Source: Bacillus_BD sp963765265 (GTDB lineage Bacteria > Bacillota > Bacilli > Bacillales > Cytobacillaceae). From it: a stretch of 64,000 nt of DNA. Of this stretch, positions 9,189 through 18,385 are shown piece after piece; the stretch's first letter is position 1; the number at the start of each line of letters is the position of its first letter. The stretch spans positions 186,001 through 250,000 of the forward strand of contig CAVXVN010000003.1 of assembly GCA_963765265.1 (NCBI GenBank), in the 5' to 3' direction. The notes under the pieces were generated by a model. The model searched no databases, was not told the DNA's origin, and saw only the letters and a list, made by a program, of their open reading frames with translations. The position numbers and the translations under genes are program-made.

Positions 9189-9217
9189 AAAAAGGACTAG
9201 ATCATCTAGTCCTTTTT
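9189..9217. terminator. Terminator of dgkB, possibly bidirectional
   Basis: Perfect 14-bp palindrome AAAAAGGACTAGAT / ATCTAGTCCTTTTT with one central base and T-runs in both directions. It can also end the minus-strand pseudogene at 9276. Confidence 0.85.
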
Positions 9218-9275
9218 CGTTTTTGTATGGATATTATGATTCTCTAGGTAAGAGAATTCATTGTAAATGAATTAA

Positions 9276-9863
9276 TTATTTTGCAGCTTTTGCAGCTTCA
9301 ACAAAAGCATTAACGTAACCATAAGTATCTGCTAATGTAGCACCACTCACAACATATTTTTTCAGGAGTTGCTTCGTTTGCTTTAAGATCTGCTTCTAAT
9401 TCAGCAACTGTTTTACCTACTACATAATCTTGAATAGCAGCGTAGTTTACATCAATTGCTTTTGTAGAACCTGCTTTTTCTTTCATCATATTGCTGTAGA
9501 ATTCAGCATTATCAAGTTTAGAAGCTAAAACAGTTTTAGGATCTTTGTAACCTTCAGCGAAAGCACCATCTGAGTTAGGAACTCCTTTAACACCTTCTCC
9601 ACCTAAAAATTGAAATTCATCAATAGACGCAGCTACAATTTTATCTCCATTCAAAACGACTACTGTAGTTGCAAAAGATTTGTCACCGTGAGGAGCGTTG
9701 TTAACACGTCCGATTTTAAGGTCTAAAGTAGTTTCTGTTGTAGCGGTTTCTTCTGTTGTAGTAGTAGCCTTTTCAGTATCACCAGATGTTTTTGTATCAT
9801 TTGAACAACCTGCAAATACTCCTACTAAACCAAGTGCTAGAGCAAACTCAAAAACTTTTTCAT
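9276..9863 (-). pseudogene. Frameshifted lipoprotein gene with possible FMN-bind-like tail
   Basis: An ATG at 9863 follows AAGGAGAGG, but the frame hits a stop after eight codons. One added base in the A-run after the ATG restores a signal peptide with lipobox VFAGC. The gene then stays open through a Thr/Glu-rich linker and a globular part until a run of six T (9357-9362), where one base too many diverts the frame. The corrected tail reads YVVSGATLADTYGYVNAF and stops at 9276. The SGATL stretch resembles the flavin-attachment region of FMN-bind proteins, but this is tentative. Corrected length is about 195 residues. The product would be an exported lipid-anchored protein. The two shifts are in homopolymers, so sequencing error is possible. 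Confidence 0.7.
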
Positions 9864-10263
9864 AATCTTGACCTCTCCTTTTTATCTTTGACCTTCACTT
9901 TTATATTCGTTGGAATTACTTACACATAATTATATAATTATTGGGAATATTTTCAATAATCAGGCGAATGTTCCCGAATAAGTCATAATCAGGTGATCAA
10001 TAAAGCGTTTGTTCAAATGTTACAAATGTAACGTTTTGTTGTGATATGTTCACAATTTTGGACGATTTTAAGAAACTAATTGTAATATCAGTACTGGCGT
10101 TCTTGGCCAGATATTATGATTCAAAATTAATTTCTTGTCTATTTTTCTATGTGCAAATTCTCACCATCGTTTAGATGAAAGCTCATTTCGTCAGGGACCT
10201 TATTTGTGATACAATTTTTCTAGTCGATAAGGAATCGGAATCTAATTGCAAAGGAAGAAATGA
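9864..10263. other. Divergent intergenic region, lipoprotein / rlmCD
   Basis: 400 bp, AT-rich. It contains TGTTACAAATGTAACG (10018-10033), an imperfect palindrome that could be an operator. Otherwise nothing recognised. Confidence 0.4.
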
Positions 10264-11634
10264 ATGACTAAAACATTGCCTGTTCAAAAGAACGAGAGTA
10301 TAGAAGTAGTTTTTGAAGATTTAACGCATGACGGGGCAGGGGTAGCAAAGGTGGATGGTTATCCGCTGTTTGTGCCGAACGGTTTGCCCGGTGAAAAAGC
10401 AATCATTAAAGTGATTAAAGTAAATAAAGGCTATGGCTTTGGAAGGCTTATGGAAATAAGGGAAGCAAGTCCATATCGTGTAGAGGCGCCCTGCCCGATT
10501 TATAAAGAATGTGGTGGCTGCCAGCTACAGCATATGAGCTATGAAGGACAATTAAAGGCGAAAGAAAAACAAGTGAAGGACGTATTAGAGAGGATTGGAA
10601 AGCTTAAGGATGTTAAGGTTCATCCTGTCTTAGGAATGGAAGAGCCGTGGCGCTATCGCAATAAAGCACAAGTTCCAATTGGTGAACAGGAAGGTGGCTT
10701 AATTGGCGGTTTTTATCAGCAGCGTAGCCATCAGATTATTGATATGCAAGCCTGTTTGATCCAACAGGAAAAGAATGATGAAGTAGTCAGGAAAGTGAAA
10801 GAGATTTGTAGTATTCATGGTGTTCGTGCTTATGATGAACAAAGGCATAAAGGCGATCTTCGTCATATAATGGCGCGTTATGGTCTAAGTAGCGGTGAGG
10901 TGATGGTTGTTTTCGTAACCAGAACGAATGAGTTGCCTAATAAAAATAAAATCATCGAGGATATTGTAGCGACCATTCCAGGTGTAAAATCGATCGTACA
11001 AAACATCAATTCGAAAAAAACAAATGTGATTTTTGGTAATGAGACGAAGGTGCTTTGGGGAGAAGAAGTGATTTATGATTACATCGGTGACATTCGTTTC
11101 GCCATTTCAGCACGATCTTTTTATCAAGTGAATCCTGAGCAAACAAAGGTATTATACGATAAAGCACTGGAGTATGCAGGTTTAAACGGAGAGGAAACCG
11201 TTATTGACGCCTATTGTGGAATTGGAACGATTTCTCTCTTCCTCGCACAAAAAGCGCGCCAAGTTTACGGAGTGGAGATCGTACCTGAAGCTATTGAAGA
11301 TGCTAGAAGAAATGCAGAGCTAAATGGGATGACAAATGTGGAATTTGCTGTTGGCGAAGCAGAAACAGTCATTCCAGAATGGTATGAAAATGGGGTAGAA
11401 GCGGATGTACTCGTTGTAGATCCACCGCGTAAAGGCTGTGACGAAAAACTTCTTCAAACCATTCTTAGTATGAAACCGAAAAAAGTTGTCTATGTTTCCT
11501 GTAATCCAGCAACCCTTGCACGTGATTTAAGGATTCTGGAAGATGGAGGCTATCAGACAGTTGAAGTTCAACCAGTTGATATGTTTCCACAGACGACACA
11601 TGTGGAGTGCTGCGTGTTGCTAAAATTACTTTAA
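10264..11634 (+). CDS. rlmCD: 23S rRNA (uracil-5-)-methyltransferase RlmCD
   Basis: 456 residues, a TrmA/RumA-type SAM-dependent enzyme. B. subtilis RlmCD (YefA) methylates both U747 and U1939 of 23S rRNA. Domains in order: TRAM domain (about 8-65), iron-sulfur cysteines CPIYKECGGCQLQ (about 78-90), central domain, and Rossmann methyltransferase with DAYCGIGTISLFLA, VDPPRKGCD and the catalytic cysteine in VSCNPATLARD. The C-terminus reads HVECCVLLKLL. The AAGGAAG RBS precedes the ATG. The last codons overlap the stop of a recombinase remnant by 4 nt, and the tail looks supplied by an integrated element (see findings). Confidence 0.95.
   Translation: MTKTLPVQKNESIEVVFEDLTHDGAGVAKVDGYPLFVPNGLPGEKAIIKVIKVNKGYGFGRLMEIREASPYRVEAPCPIYKECGGCQLQHMSYEGQLKAKEKQVKDVLERIGKLKDVKVHPVLGMEEPWRYRNKAQVPIGEQEGGLIGGFYQQRSHQIIDMQACLIQQEKNDEVVRKVKEICSIHGVRAYDEQRHKGDLRHIMARYGLSSGEVMVVFVTRTNELPNKNKIIEDIVATIPGVKSIVQNINSKKTNVIFGNETKVLWGEEVIYDYIGDIRFAISARSFYQVNPEQTKVLYDKALEYAGLNGEETVIDAYCGIGTISLFLAQKARQVYGVEIVPEAIEDARRNAELNGMTNVEFAVGEAETVIPEWYENGVEADVLVVDPPRKGCDEKLLQTILSMKPKKVVYVSCNPATLARDLRILEDGGYQTVEVQPVDMFPQTTHVECCVLLKLL
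11598..11612 (+). other. Putative attachment site A inside the rlmCD 3' end
   Basis: ACATGTGGAGTGCTG, coding THVECC of RlmCD. The same 15 bases recur at 26593-26607. The shorter core ACATGTGGAGTGC also occurs at 37476-37488, and ACATGTGG at 35843-35850. A serine recombinase remnant starts 20 bases downstream. The rumA/rlmCD 3' end is a known integration site for integrative elements in streptococci, and B. subtilis also carries recombinase-like genes beside yefA. Confidence 0.6.
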
Positions 11635-12602
11635 ATAATAGCAGATGGTAACGAGAATCTATAAAAGATCCTCGCTGTTCCGTCTGCTTTTATTTCAATT
11701 TTTTCTATTAGGCGGTGTAATAAATCAGGAGTAAGAGTATCAACCTTTTTAATTTTAGAAAGTTCCTTTTGAATTAATTGCATTTGCTCATTGCTATCTT
11801 GATTGGAAAGATTTGTTTCAATTTTTGATTTTGTTTGAAGAAGATCATACATATTTATCTCATTCTGTTTCACTACATCTCGATATTCTTCTTGGGTGAT
11901 TACTTCACTTGCAAGCAATTGGATAAAATTAATTTTTTGCTTCTCAAGTTCTTTTATCTGGCGATTAATAGATTGTAGCTCTTTTTGCTGTTGTTCTAAC
12001 TGCTTTTTTATTTTTCTTTCCATTTTTGATAGTAAGTTTTGTTCTTTTGCAACCGCCAATAATTTCTCGATATCTCCTAGAATATCAGAAATAAGATCTT
12101 CTTCAATTACATGGTGATCTGCACAAGCTTTAATTCCATGTTTATTGTATGAACCACAAACATACCCTCGACGATTTTTTTTATAATGCATCCCATGATG
12201 ACAATCTGCACATCTTAGGGTATTGGTAAAGAGGTGAGTTTCGGCATACGGTCGCTTTTGTTTACGGGTTTCTATTAGTGCTTGTACGGCATTAAAATCT
12301 TCTTTACTAATAATGGCTTCGTGTGTATTCTCGATAATAATATATTTATCCGAGGATAAATTTTCTCTTACTTTACTAGTTACACTTCGTTTGGTTTGTC
12401 CCCCTTGCACTAAATTACCAGTGTAATGAGGATTCGATAGAATGGTTCTAAGAGAAGACCCATGCCATTTATCACCACTGTTCGATTTTCCCGCTATTTG
12501 TGCAGGTGTAGGGTGGCCTTCATTGTATAGCACTCCCCCTCTTGATGTGTACTGTTCCATCGTACCACGGTTGGCTTTGACAATATCCAGTACAAAGTGA
12601 AA
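11631..12602 (-). pseudogene. Large serine recombinase, N-terminal catalytic domain missing
   Basis: The open part (about 320 residues) starts in mid-protein with LDIVKANRGT and has no resolvase domain or catalytic serine. Present are the recombinase domain (WHGSSLRTILSNPHYTGNL), the zinc ribbon with CADC and a later Cys pair (LRCADCHHGM, YVCGSYNKHGIKAC), a long coiled coil rich in Glu/Gln/Lys, and a C-terminal cap (LHRLIEKIEIKADGTARI). A TGA lies just upstream of the open frame at 12603-12605. Full-length members have about 480-550 residues, so this one is a dead remnant. Its 3' end overlaps the rlmCD stop by 4 nt, as expected of an integrase next to its attachment site. Confidence 0.85.
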
Positions 12603-12699
12603 TCACAGGTTAATCACGATAGAAGGGAAAGTACCTATGCCGGCGGCCGCTCTATTTTGCGTTGAGTGATGGATTATAGGTCAAATGTCAATTTTATTG

Positions 12700-12738
12700 C
12701 GTTGTAGGGCGTTTCTCAGGCATGGGGAACGTTTTTTA
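12700..12738 (+). repeat. Degenerate direct repeat, left copy
   Basis: CGTTGTAGGGCGTTTCTC followed by AACGTTTTTT. It resembles 13099-13137 (CGTCGTAGGGCGATTCTC, then AACGTCTTTTTT). The pair flanks the small cysteine-rich ORF. Confidence 0.45.
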
Positions 12739-12828
12739 TTTACTTGTTTACCAATGAGAAAAGGGAAAATGTAATTCATATCGAATACTAGAACATATTG
12801 GAAAAAGATGAAAAAGGGAGATGAAGAT

Positions 12829-12963
12829 GTGGAAACAAAGGAAGAAGAAAAAAGGTGTATATATTGTAATGATATGATAGATGATTTTATGGTTTCTCAA
12901 TATATCACTCGTGATTCTCCGATTCCTGAAAAATGCGGCTATTGCTATTTGTTGTTTAGTTGA
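12829..12963 (+). CDS. Small cysteine-rich (zinc-ribbon-like) protein
   Basis: 44 residues from GTG at 12829, which has AAGGGAG 8 nt upstream. An in-frame ATG at 12808 is an alternative without an RBS. Two CxxC pairs, CIYC and CGYC, spaced about 30 residues apart suggest a treble-clef or zinc-ribbon fold. Just downstream, in the next frame, the open stretch to 13063 carries a third pair (GDLCSTCYDK). A one-base shift would therefore join them into a protein of about 75 residues with three CxxC pairs. I do not recognise the family. Confidence 0.4.
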   Translation: METKEEEKRCIYCNDMIDDFMVSQYITRDSPIPEKCGYCYLLFS

Positions 12964-13629
12964 AGGGAATGAAGAAGGGGATCTTTGTTCCACTTGTTAT
13001 GATAAATCTCTTGAGTTGCCTAAAGTACAACGAAAACTTAAAGCTAATCTTGATGATAAATAGTATTCATTTCATTAGGCTTAGGTATCAATATTTCCGT
13101 CGTAGGGCGATTCTCCAACACAGGATAACGTCTTTTTTCGTTCCAGCAGTAGGTCCGGTTCCGGTTGTTATTAAGAACGGTGCGAAATTATTCTGAAGCC
13201 GCCGACGATAATTTAGACGCTTATCCAAGTTCTTAGGACGTTCACCCATCTATTGGGTTGAAAGTATAACAGACTATAACAGAATATTACGGTGTCACAA
13301 CTTAAGAGTTGCAGAATGATTTCATTTCGTGCACCTCAGTTCTCAAACGTTAATTCCAGACGCTTCAAAGACCCTCAACCAATTTGGTTGGAGGTCTTTT
13401 TTGTTCTGCCAGAAAAAGCTCTTGACCAAGACAAATTAGAGTAAGCAATTGCACAGATCGATATTTTAATTTGCGGTAAATGAACGTTCCTTATTCAGAA
13501 AAAGAGCTTATCATAATTTCTTACAAATTTTAGCTACAATTTACTGAGAATTAATAATGTATTCATATTTATTAGTTAAAATATAAATATAGATCACGCA
13601 TCTCCCTAAAATAAAAGCGATTTTCCGCA
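12964..13629. other. Region with possible frameshifted tail and remnants
   Basis: It holds the CSTC-containing reading frame to 13063 described with the upstream ORF, the right copy of the degenerate repeat (13099-13139), and a hairpin terminator at 13367. No other gene is supported. Confidence 0.4.
13367..13402 (+). terminator. Hairpin terminator
   Basis: AAGACCCTCAACCA / TGGTTGGAGGTCTT with one mismatched position, then TTTTTG. It has no intact gene directly upstream, so it may be a leftover of a lost gene. Confidence 0.6.
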
Positions 13630-14199
13630 TTATATAATCTGACCTATCCCTACTCCTATTAACAAAAAGCCTGCCACTAATGAAGAGTATTTTCCTAGCA
13701 ATCTGGATACAACTCCAATTCCGATAATATTACCCAAAAAAATCATGATATAGCCCCAGACAGAAATACTAAAGACCGTTGCCCATAATGATAGAGAATT
13801 TGACATAGTGGCACCAAAACCGCTAGCTATGTTTGAAAACGATAAACCCAATCCAAGGAGTATTGCTTGTTTGAACCCGGGTTTTTCTAATTTGAGTGGA
13901 GATGTTTCCTTTGATATTAGAGGATGTAAATAAGCAGTATATAAAATAAATAATCCAACTCCACATAAAACCACACAGGATACTAATTGTGCTGTATTTT
14001 CTGAGGTATATTGAGATATAATTTCACCCAAATATGCTCCTAAAAAAGCAGTGAAAAATCCCAAAAAATTAATAATAAAATTGACCCAATGTGGCAATCT
14101 GATTTTCGCAATTCCATATGCCATACCCACACTTGTATTATCAAGATTTGATCCAATACCAATCAAATTTACAATGATAAAAGCAGTAAACCAAGTCAT
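13630..14199 (-). CDS. MntP/YtaF-type membrane protein (putative Mn export)
   Basis: 189 residues, six hydrophobic segments. RBS AAGGGGTGA precedes the ATG. The first helix carries GIGSNLDNTSVGMAYG and the fourth GLSFSNIASGFGAT. These are the paired Asn/Asp-containing motifs of the DUF204 superfamily, which includes the manganese exporter MntP and sporulation protein YtaF. The Asp in each half is partly replaced by Asn, as in YtaF-like members, so substrate is uncertain. It lies alone in the accessory region with long non-coding flanks. Confidence 0.65.
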   Translation of the reverse strand: MTWFTAFIIVNLIGIGSNLDNTSVGMAYGIAKIRLPHWVNFIINFLGFFTAFLGAYLGEIISQYTSENTAQLVSCVVLCGVGLFILYTAYLHPLISKETSPLKLEKPGFKQAILLGLGLSFSNIASGFGATMSNSLSLWATVFSISVWGYIMIFLGNIIGIGVVSRLLGKYSSLVAGFLLIGVGIGQII

Positions 14200-15026
14200 C
14201 TAATCACCCCTTAATGTATTTCTCTTTGAAGTTTAATTTTTCTTTATTCGGGGATTTCTATGCTTTCCGAATTCTATACAGTCGATATTCTTAATATTTT
14301 ATTTCATCTAATTTTGTCTTATTCTATTCAAAAAGATTTTTTAAAAAAATATTGGGAAAAAGGTGAAAATTTTTGTGTTCCTTTACATAAATATTAAGGT
14401 GTTTTTATTCTAATTAGGGTAAAAAGTCATTAGAGTCCATAGAAGGAATACTAATGAACAGCGTTCCTTGAAATAAAAAGAGCGGAACCCGAAAAGTTCC
14501 TTTTGCTTTAAGGGCTCCGCACTCTTTATGAAGCAAATCAAAACAACCAAGGCAGTAATTTTTTAATTCTACAGTATCGTTTGTATTTCCATCTAGTTGT
14601 TATTTTTGGAGATTCAATCATTCTAATTCCTCCTGTTTCAATGGAATTTTTTATATTGAAGTTCAATTAACATGAAATTCAACATAACCTTGATGCATGA
14701 TCTGAATTTGCATCAAGGTTATTTTTTTCAAAAAAACTGGAATCTAATCATCTCATATCTCTAGAATACAAAAAAAGTATATTAGGGAACACTATGAAAA
14801 CCGGTAATCAAGATTTAAAAGCAACTAAAAGAGGCATCATCTAGGATGCTAAGTTTCCTGAGAGGGTAAGGTCAAATTTATCTTGAGCTTTGTTGCAATA
14901 AGAGTTGGCGAGTAGAGCAACAGGAATCCGAAAAACAAATCGGGCATTTAGAAAAGTTACTAGGAAGTAATAGCATCCTGCAATTTAAATCAGTTAATTA
15001 ATAAAGTATTAAGGGTGTGAGATGAA
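14200..15026. other. 827-bp region with two hairpins and coding remnants
   Basis: It holds an imperfect hairpin at 14478-14530 (AAAGAGCGGA..CCC / GGGCTCCGCACTCTTT), a strong terminator at 14685, an ATG at 14794 opening a 16-codon frame beginning MKTGNQDL, and an open frame ending at 14999 that reads QQESEKQIGHLEKLLGSN. The last two look like decayed pieces of unrelated genes. No intact gene seen. Confidence 0.4.
14685..14728 (+). terminator. Strong hairpin terminator
   Basis: ATAACCTTGATGCA / TGCATCAAGGTTAT stem, 14 bp perfect, followed by TTTTTT. There is no gene upstream on this strand, so a small RNA or a lost gene may have ended here. Confidence 0.75.
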
Positions 15027-17168
15027 TTGGAAGAGTCCATTAATTTAAATAAACCTGCTTATTATAATAATCGTGAACTTAGCTGGTTAGCGTTTAATAA
15101 GCGGGTGCTGGAAGAAGCAATAGATGAACAGAATCCGTTACTTGAAAGGCTTAAATTTCTAGCTATTTTTAGTTCAAATCTCGACGAGTTTTTTATGGTT
15201 CGCGTGGCTGGTTTAAAAGACCAAATAAAAGCAGGATATACAAAACCAGAAAATAAAGCTGGATTAACTCCGAAGGAACAAATTCATGAAATTACAAAAA
15301 TTATACAGGAACTGGTACAAACACAGTACAACACATATAAAAAGCTATTATCTCATTTAGAAAAAGAAGATATTTCCTTTCTCTCTATTAATGATTTATC
15401 GGAAGAAGAAATAAAGGATCTAGAACAGCATTTTGATCAGGTTATTTTTCCTGTATTAACTCCTATGGGTATTGATGCCTATCGCCCATTTCCGTTACTC
15501 GCCAATAAAAGTTCGAATCTTGCAGTGGCCTTATGTGATAAAAATCCATGTTCAACTATCGAAAAAAAGTTGGCGATCGTGCAAATACCTAGAGGATTTG
15601 ATCGATTTGTTGAGGTTTCAAAAAAGGATCAAGATTATCGGAAACGATTTGTCTTTATCGAAGATGTTATTAGCCACTTTGTTTTTAAACTGTTTAGAGG
15701 TTTGCAGGTTCAATCAGTGACGCAATTCCGGATAACAAGGAATGCAGATTTAGATATACACGAAGAAGGGGCAACAGACCTTTTAAAAGAAATCGAAGAA
15801 GAGTTAAAAATGAGAAAATGGGGTGAAACCGTCCGCTTAGAATTCTCAAACAAATTAATTGATCATGAAATGCTTCCATATTTATTAGATGAGATGGAAA
15901 TTCACAAAAAAGATGCTTATTTCCTAAACGGATCTCTTGACCTCACGTTTTTATTCAAGTTTTATAAACAAATTGCTCCCTTTAAAGAGCATCTTATCTT
16001 TGAAACATTAATCCCGCAGCCTGCGCAAGATCTTATTACAGATAAGAACGGGAATAAGAACAATATTTTTGATATTGCTGCCCAAAAGGATATTCTTCTC
16101 CATCATCCCTTTGAATCTTTTGAACCGGTTATTAACCTTATCCGGTGTGCAGCGGAGGATCCAAATGTTCTTGCTATCAAACAAACTCTTTATCGAGTGA
16201 GTGGGAACTCTCCTATCATTGAAAATTTAATTAAGGCCGCTCAAAACGGAAAACAGGTGCTTGTCCTTGTTGAATTAAAAGCAAGGTTTGATGAGGAGCA
16301 TAATGTACATTGGGCAAAAGAGCTAGAAGAATCAGGCTGCCTTGTTATTTATGGAAAGACATATTTAAAGACGCATAGCAAAATTACACTCGTTGTTCGA
16401 AAAAAAGATGAAAAAATTCAACGGTTTGTTCATCTTGGGACTGGTAATTATAATGAAGAGACAGCAAAGATTTATACAGATTTAGGGCTAATCACCTCTA
16501 ATGATGAATTTGGAATAGATGCAACGAATTTTTTTAATTATTTAAGTGGATTCATGGAAAAGCCGGAATTTCATCATTTTTCCATGTCTCCAATGGCCAT
16601 TCGTGAGGATTTCATTCAGTTTATCGATAAAGAAATTGAGTTACATAAACAATTTGGCAATGGCAGAATTATAGCTAAAATGAATGCCTTTACCGAGAAA
16701 CAATTAATCATGAAACTTTACGAGGCATCTCAAGCAGGGGTGAAAATTGACCTTATTGTTCGAGGGATATGCTGTCTCAGACCGGGTATTAAAGGGGTAA
16801 GTGAAAATATCCGGGTCCTTAGTATTGTTGGGCGTTTCTTAGAGCATAGCCGAATTTATTATTTTCACCATAATGGTGAACAGAAAATCCTTCTTGCTTC
16901 CGCGGACTTAATGACAAGAAATATAGAAAATCGAGTAGAAATAGCTTTTCCAATTTATGATAAGAAACTAAAAGAGCGAATCAAACAAATCCTTTCCATT
17001 TACCTTGGTGACAATGTGAAAGCCCGTGAACAAGATCAATATGGATGTTATGCCTATGTGGAAAAAGGACAGGCAGATGAAGAGATATATAGCCAAATGA
17101 CTTTTTTTGAATTGGCTTACGAGGCAGCGGATGCTGACTTCGAAGAACTGCTGCATCATTTCTTATAA
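15027..17168 (+). CDS. ppk: Polyphosphate kinase 1
   Basis: 713 residues, normal PPK1 length. TTG start at 15027 after AAGGGTG; the ATG at 15022 is out of frame. PPK1 transfers the ATP gamma-phosphate to polyphosphate reversibly at the membrane. Visible parts are the N-terminal domain (NRELSWLAFNKRVLEEA), NLDEFFMVRVAGLKDQ, the autophosphorylated histidine region KTHSKITLV near residue 450, and the second phospholipase-D-like motif SADLMTRNIENRVE near residue 626. No ppx is adjacent. It lies in the mosaic region beside the cation ATPase module, so polyphosphate could serve metal tolerance, but that link is inference. Confidence 0.93.
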   Translation: MEESINLNKPAYYNNRELSWLAFNKRVLEEAIDEQNPLLERLKFLAIFSSNLDEFFMVRVAGLKDQIKAGYTKPENKAGLTPKEQIHEITKIIQELVQTQYNTYKKLLSHLEKEDISFLSINDLSEEEIKDLEQHFDQVIFPVLTPMGIDAYRPFPLLANKSSNLAVALCDKNPCSTIEKKLAIVQIPRGFDRFVEVSKKDQDYRKRFVFIEDVISHFVFKLFRGLQVQSVTQFRITRNADLDIHEEGATDLLKEIEEELKMRKWGETVRLEFSNKLIDHEMLPYLLDEMEIHKKDAYFLNGSLDLTFLFKFYKQIAPFKEHLIFETLIPQPAQDLITDKNGNKNNIFDIAAQKDILLHHPFESFEPVINLIRCAAEDPNVLAIKQTLYRVSGNSPIIENLIKAAQNGKQVLVLVELKARFDEEHNVHWAKELEESGCLVIYGKTYLKTHSKITLVVRKKDEKIQRFVHLGTGNYNEETAKIYTDLGLITSNDEFGIDATNFFNYLSGFMEKPEFHHFSMSPMAIREDFIQFIDKEIELHKQFGNGRIIAKMNAFTEKQLIMKLYEASQAGVKIDLIVRGICCLRPGIKGVSENIRVLSIVGRFLEHSRIYYFHHNGEQKILLASADLMTRNIENRVEIAFPIYDKKLKERIKQILSIYLGDNVKAREQDQYGCYAYVEKGQADEEIYSQMTFFELAYEAADADFEELLHHFL

Positions 17169-17230
17169 GTAAAGCATGATTATGATTTGGTCCTTATTGG
17201 CTATACTAACAAAAAAGGAGGTTTTGCTGA

Positions 17231-17575
17231 ATGTTTAGAGGAGTTTCCCTATGGGGTGGTTTGATACCAGGAGCTATGGCACAATTACAAGATACACAAG
17301 CTATTGCATCAGGCCATATGAATAAAAAGGAGTATGCCATCCAAACTTCTAAAAATGTTACCGGGAGTTTAGGTATTATGGCAGGTATTGAATATGGAGC
17401 CATACTTGGGTCATCTATATTTCCTGGAGCTGGCACTATTATAGGAGCCTTAATCGGCAGTATGGTTGGGAATCGAATTGGAAATTATGCTGGTTATCAA
17501 GTTGGCCAAATTGTATTCGATAATCAGATGATACGTAACTCCTTAACGTATGAGGAAAGGCCAAAACTTACTTAG
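17231..17575 (+). CDS. Small glycine-zipper membrane protein
   Basis: 114 residues after AAAGGAGG. The central part has repeated GxxxG spacing (GSLGIMAGIEYGAILGSS, then AGTIIGALIGSMVGNRIGNYAGYQVG), typical of glycine-zipper membrane-inserted proteins. I do not recognise a named family. It follows ppk by 62 bp, shares its direction and ends in a strong terminator, so it may be co-transcribed with ppk. Confidence 0.7.
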   Translation: MFRGVSLWGGLIPGAMAQLQDTQAIASGHMNKKEYAIQTSKNVTGSLGIMAGIEYGAILGSSIFPGAGTIIGALIGSMVGNRIGNYAGYQVGQIVFDNQMIRNSLTYEERPKLT

Positions 17576-17578
17576 AAT

Positions 17579-17614
17579 AAAAAAAAGAGGAATCAATGGA
17601 TTCCTCTTTTTTAT
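17579..17614 (+). terminator. Terminator after the glycine-zipper gene
   Basis: AAAAAAGAGGAATC / GATTCCTCTTTTTT with a 4-base loop and a T-run. Confidence 0.9.
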
Positions 17615-17696
17615 TGGGGTCATACCGATCAAGGGTTTTATTAGAAATGGCAATTGTTCGAAGAGTAAAATATTATTCAAAAGGCGATTTTCCTAT

Positions 17697-18212
17697 TTAA
17701 GAATCAAATGTACTGTCACTTAATACATTTTGAACATTTTTGTTTATTGGAATACTTTTGTTCTTGTTGATAGTATTTTTCTTTACTTTTTTTGGAGGAG
17801 GGACTTCATTATGAACCACATTTTCTTGAACGTCGCTCATAAATTCTTTACTCATCTCCATGCTATGAGCAAAGCCAGATGTTGCTTTTTCTACATTGAA
17901 TTTCATATCATCAAAAACTTGATTCATCTTTGTTTTCGTTGAATCTCCTACATTTTTCATCATTTCTGAAAAATCAGGCAGATCTATTTGTTCTTTTTCA
18001 ACCTTTGCTTCTTCAACGATATGACCTATTTCTTTTCTTGTCTCAACGGTTAAGAGCTTAACTTGATCCCCGACCGAGAGTAATGCGGCAGCCCCCTTAA
18101 CCAGTAGTTTCCTTGTGCCTCTCCTTGCTTCTGGGGACAACGTTAATATTAGAGTTGCTGCAGTAAACGCAATACCCAGTGGATTGCTTAATGAAAATAA
18201 ACGTTTAAACAT
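17697..18212 (-). CDS. Membrane-anchored protein divergent from the ATPase
   Basis: 171 residues; GGAGGG precedes the ATG at 18212. One hydrophobic N-terminal segment (LGIAFTAATLILTL) is followed by a conserved-looking RRGTRKLLVKGAAALLSVGD stretch, then an amphipathic region rich in Lys and Glu and a basic, Asn/Lys-rich tail. The start (MFKRLFSLSNPLGIAF) resembles the downstream satellite at 22710 (MFQRNLQGIVVGSA) in layout. Divergent from the P-type ATPase across a palindromic operator, suggesting a role in the same transport system. Function not known. Confidence 0.65.
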   Translation of the reverse strand: MFKRLFSLSNPLGIAFTAATLILTLSPEARRGTRKLLVKGAAALLSVGDQVKLLTVETRKEIGHIVEEAKVEKEQIDLPDFSEMMKNVGDSTKTKMNQVFDDMKFNVEKATSGFAHSMEMSKEFMSDVQENVVHNEVPPPKKVKKNTINKNKSIPINKNVQNVLSDSTFDS

Positions 18213-18343
18213 TCTATAACCCTCCTCACTTTTACTTATTAATCATTTCCAAAATAGATAAAATTTATCCTAATGAAGTTTAAATTTTTTGTTAATTTTT
18301 TGTTAAAAAATGAATAATTTTTTGTAAAAAGGTCAAAATAAAT

Positions 18344-18357
18344 CTACATAGATGTAG
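18344..18357. promoter_or_regulatory. Palindromic operator candidate before the P-type ATPase
   Basis: CTACATAGATGTAG: arms CTACAT and ATGTAG with a two-base centre, 29 bases before the ATPase start codon and in the divergent promoter region. It contains TACA-N4-TGTA, which resembles but is not identical to the TACA-N2-TGTA core of CopY/BlaI-type operators. Confidence 0.45.
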
Positions 18358-18385
18358 TGCTAGAAAGCAGGAGGTCTTTACAGGA

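Noticed and set aside
12960..13196. 78-codon frame overlapping the cysteine-rich ORF
   Set aside because: It lies in a different frame from the CxxC-coding stretches, has a basic, random-looking sequence and no RBS.
14794..14844. 16-codon frame beginning MKTGNQDL, like the start of XylR-type ROK repressors
   Set aside because: It stops at once and no ROK domain follows in any frame; at most a tiny remnant.
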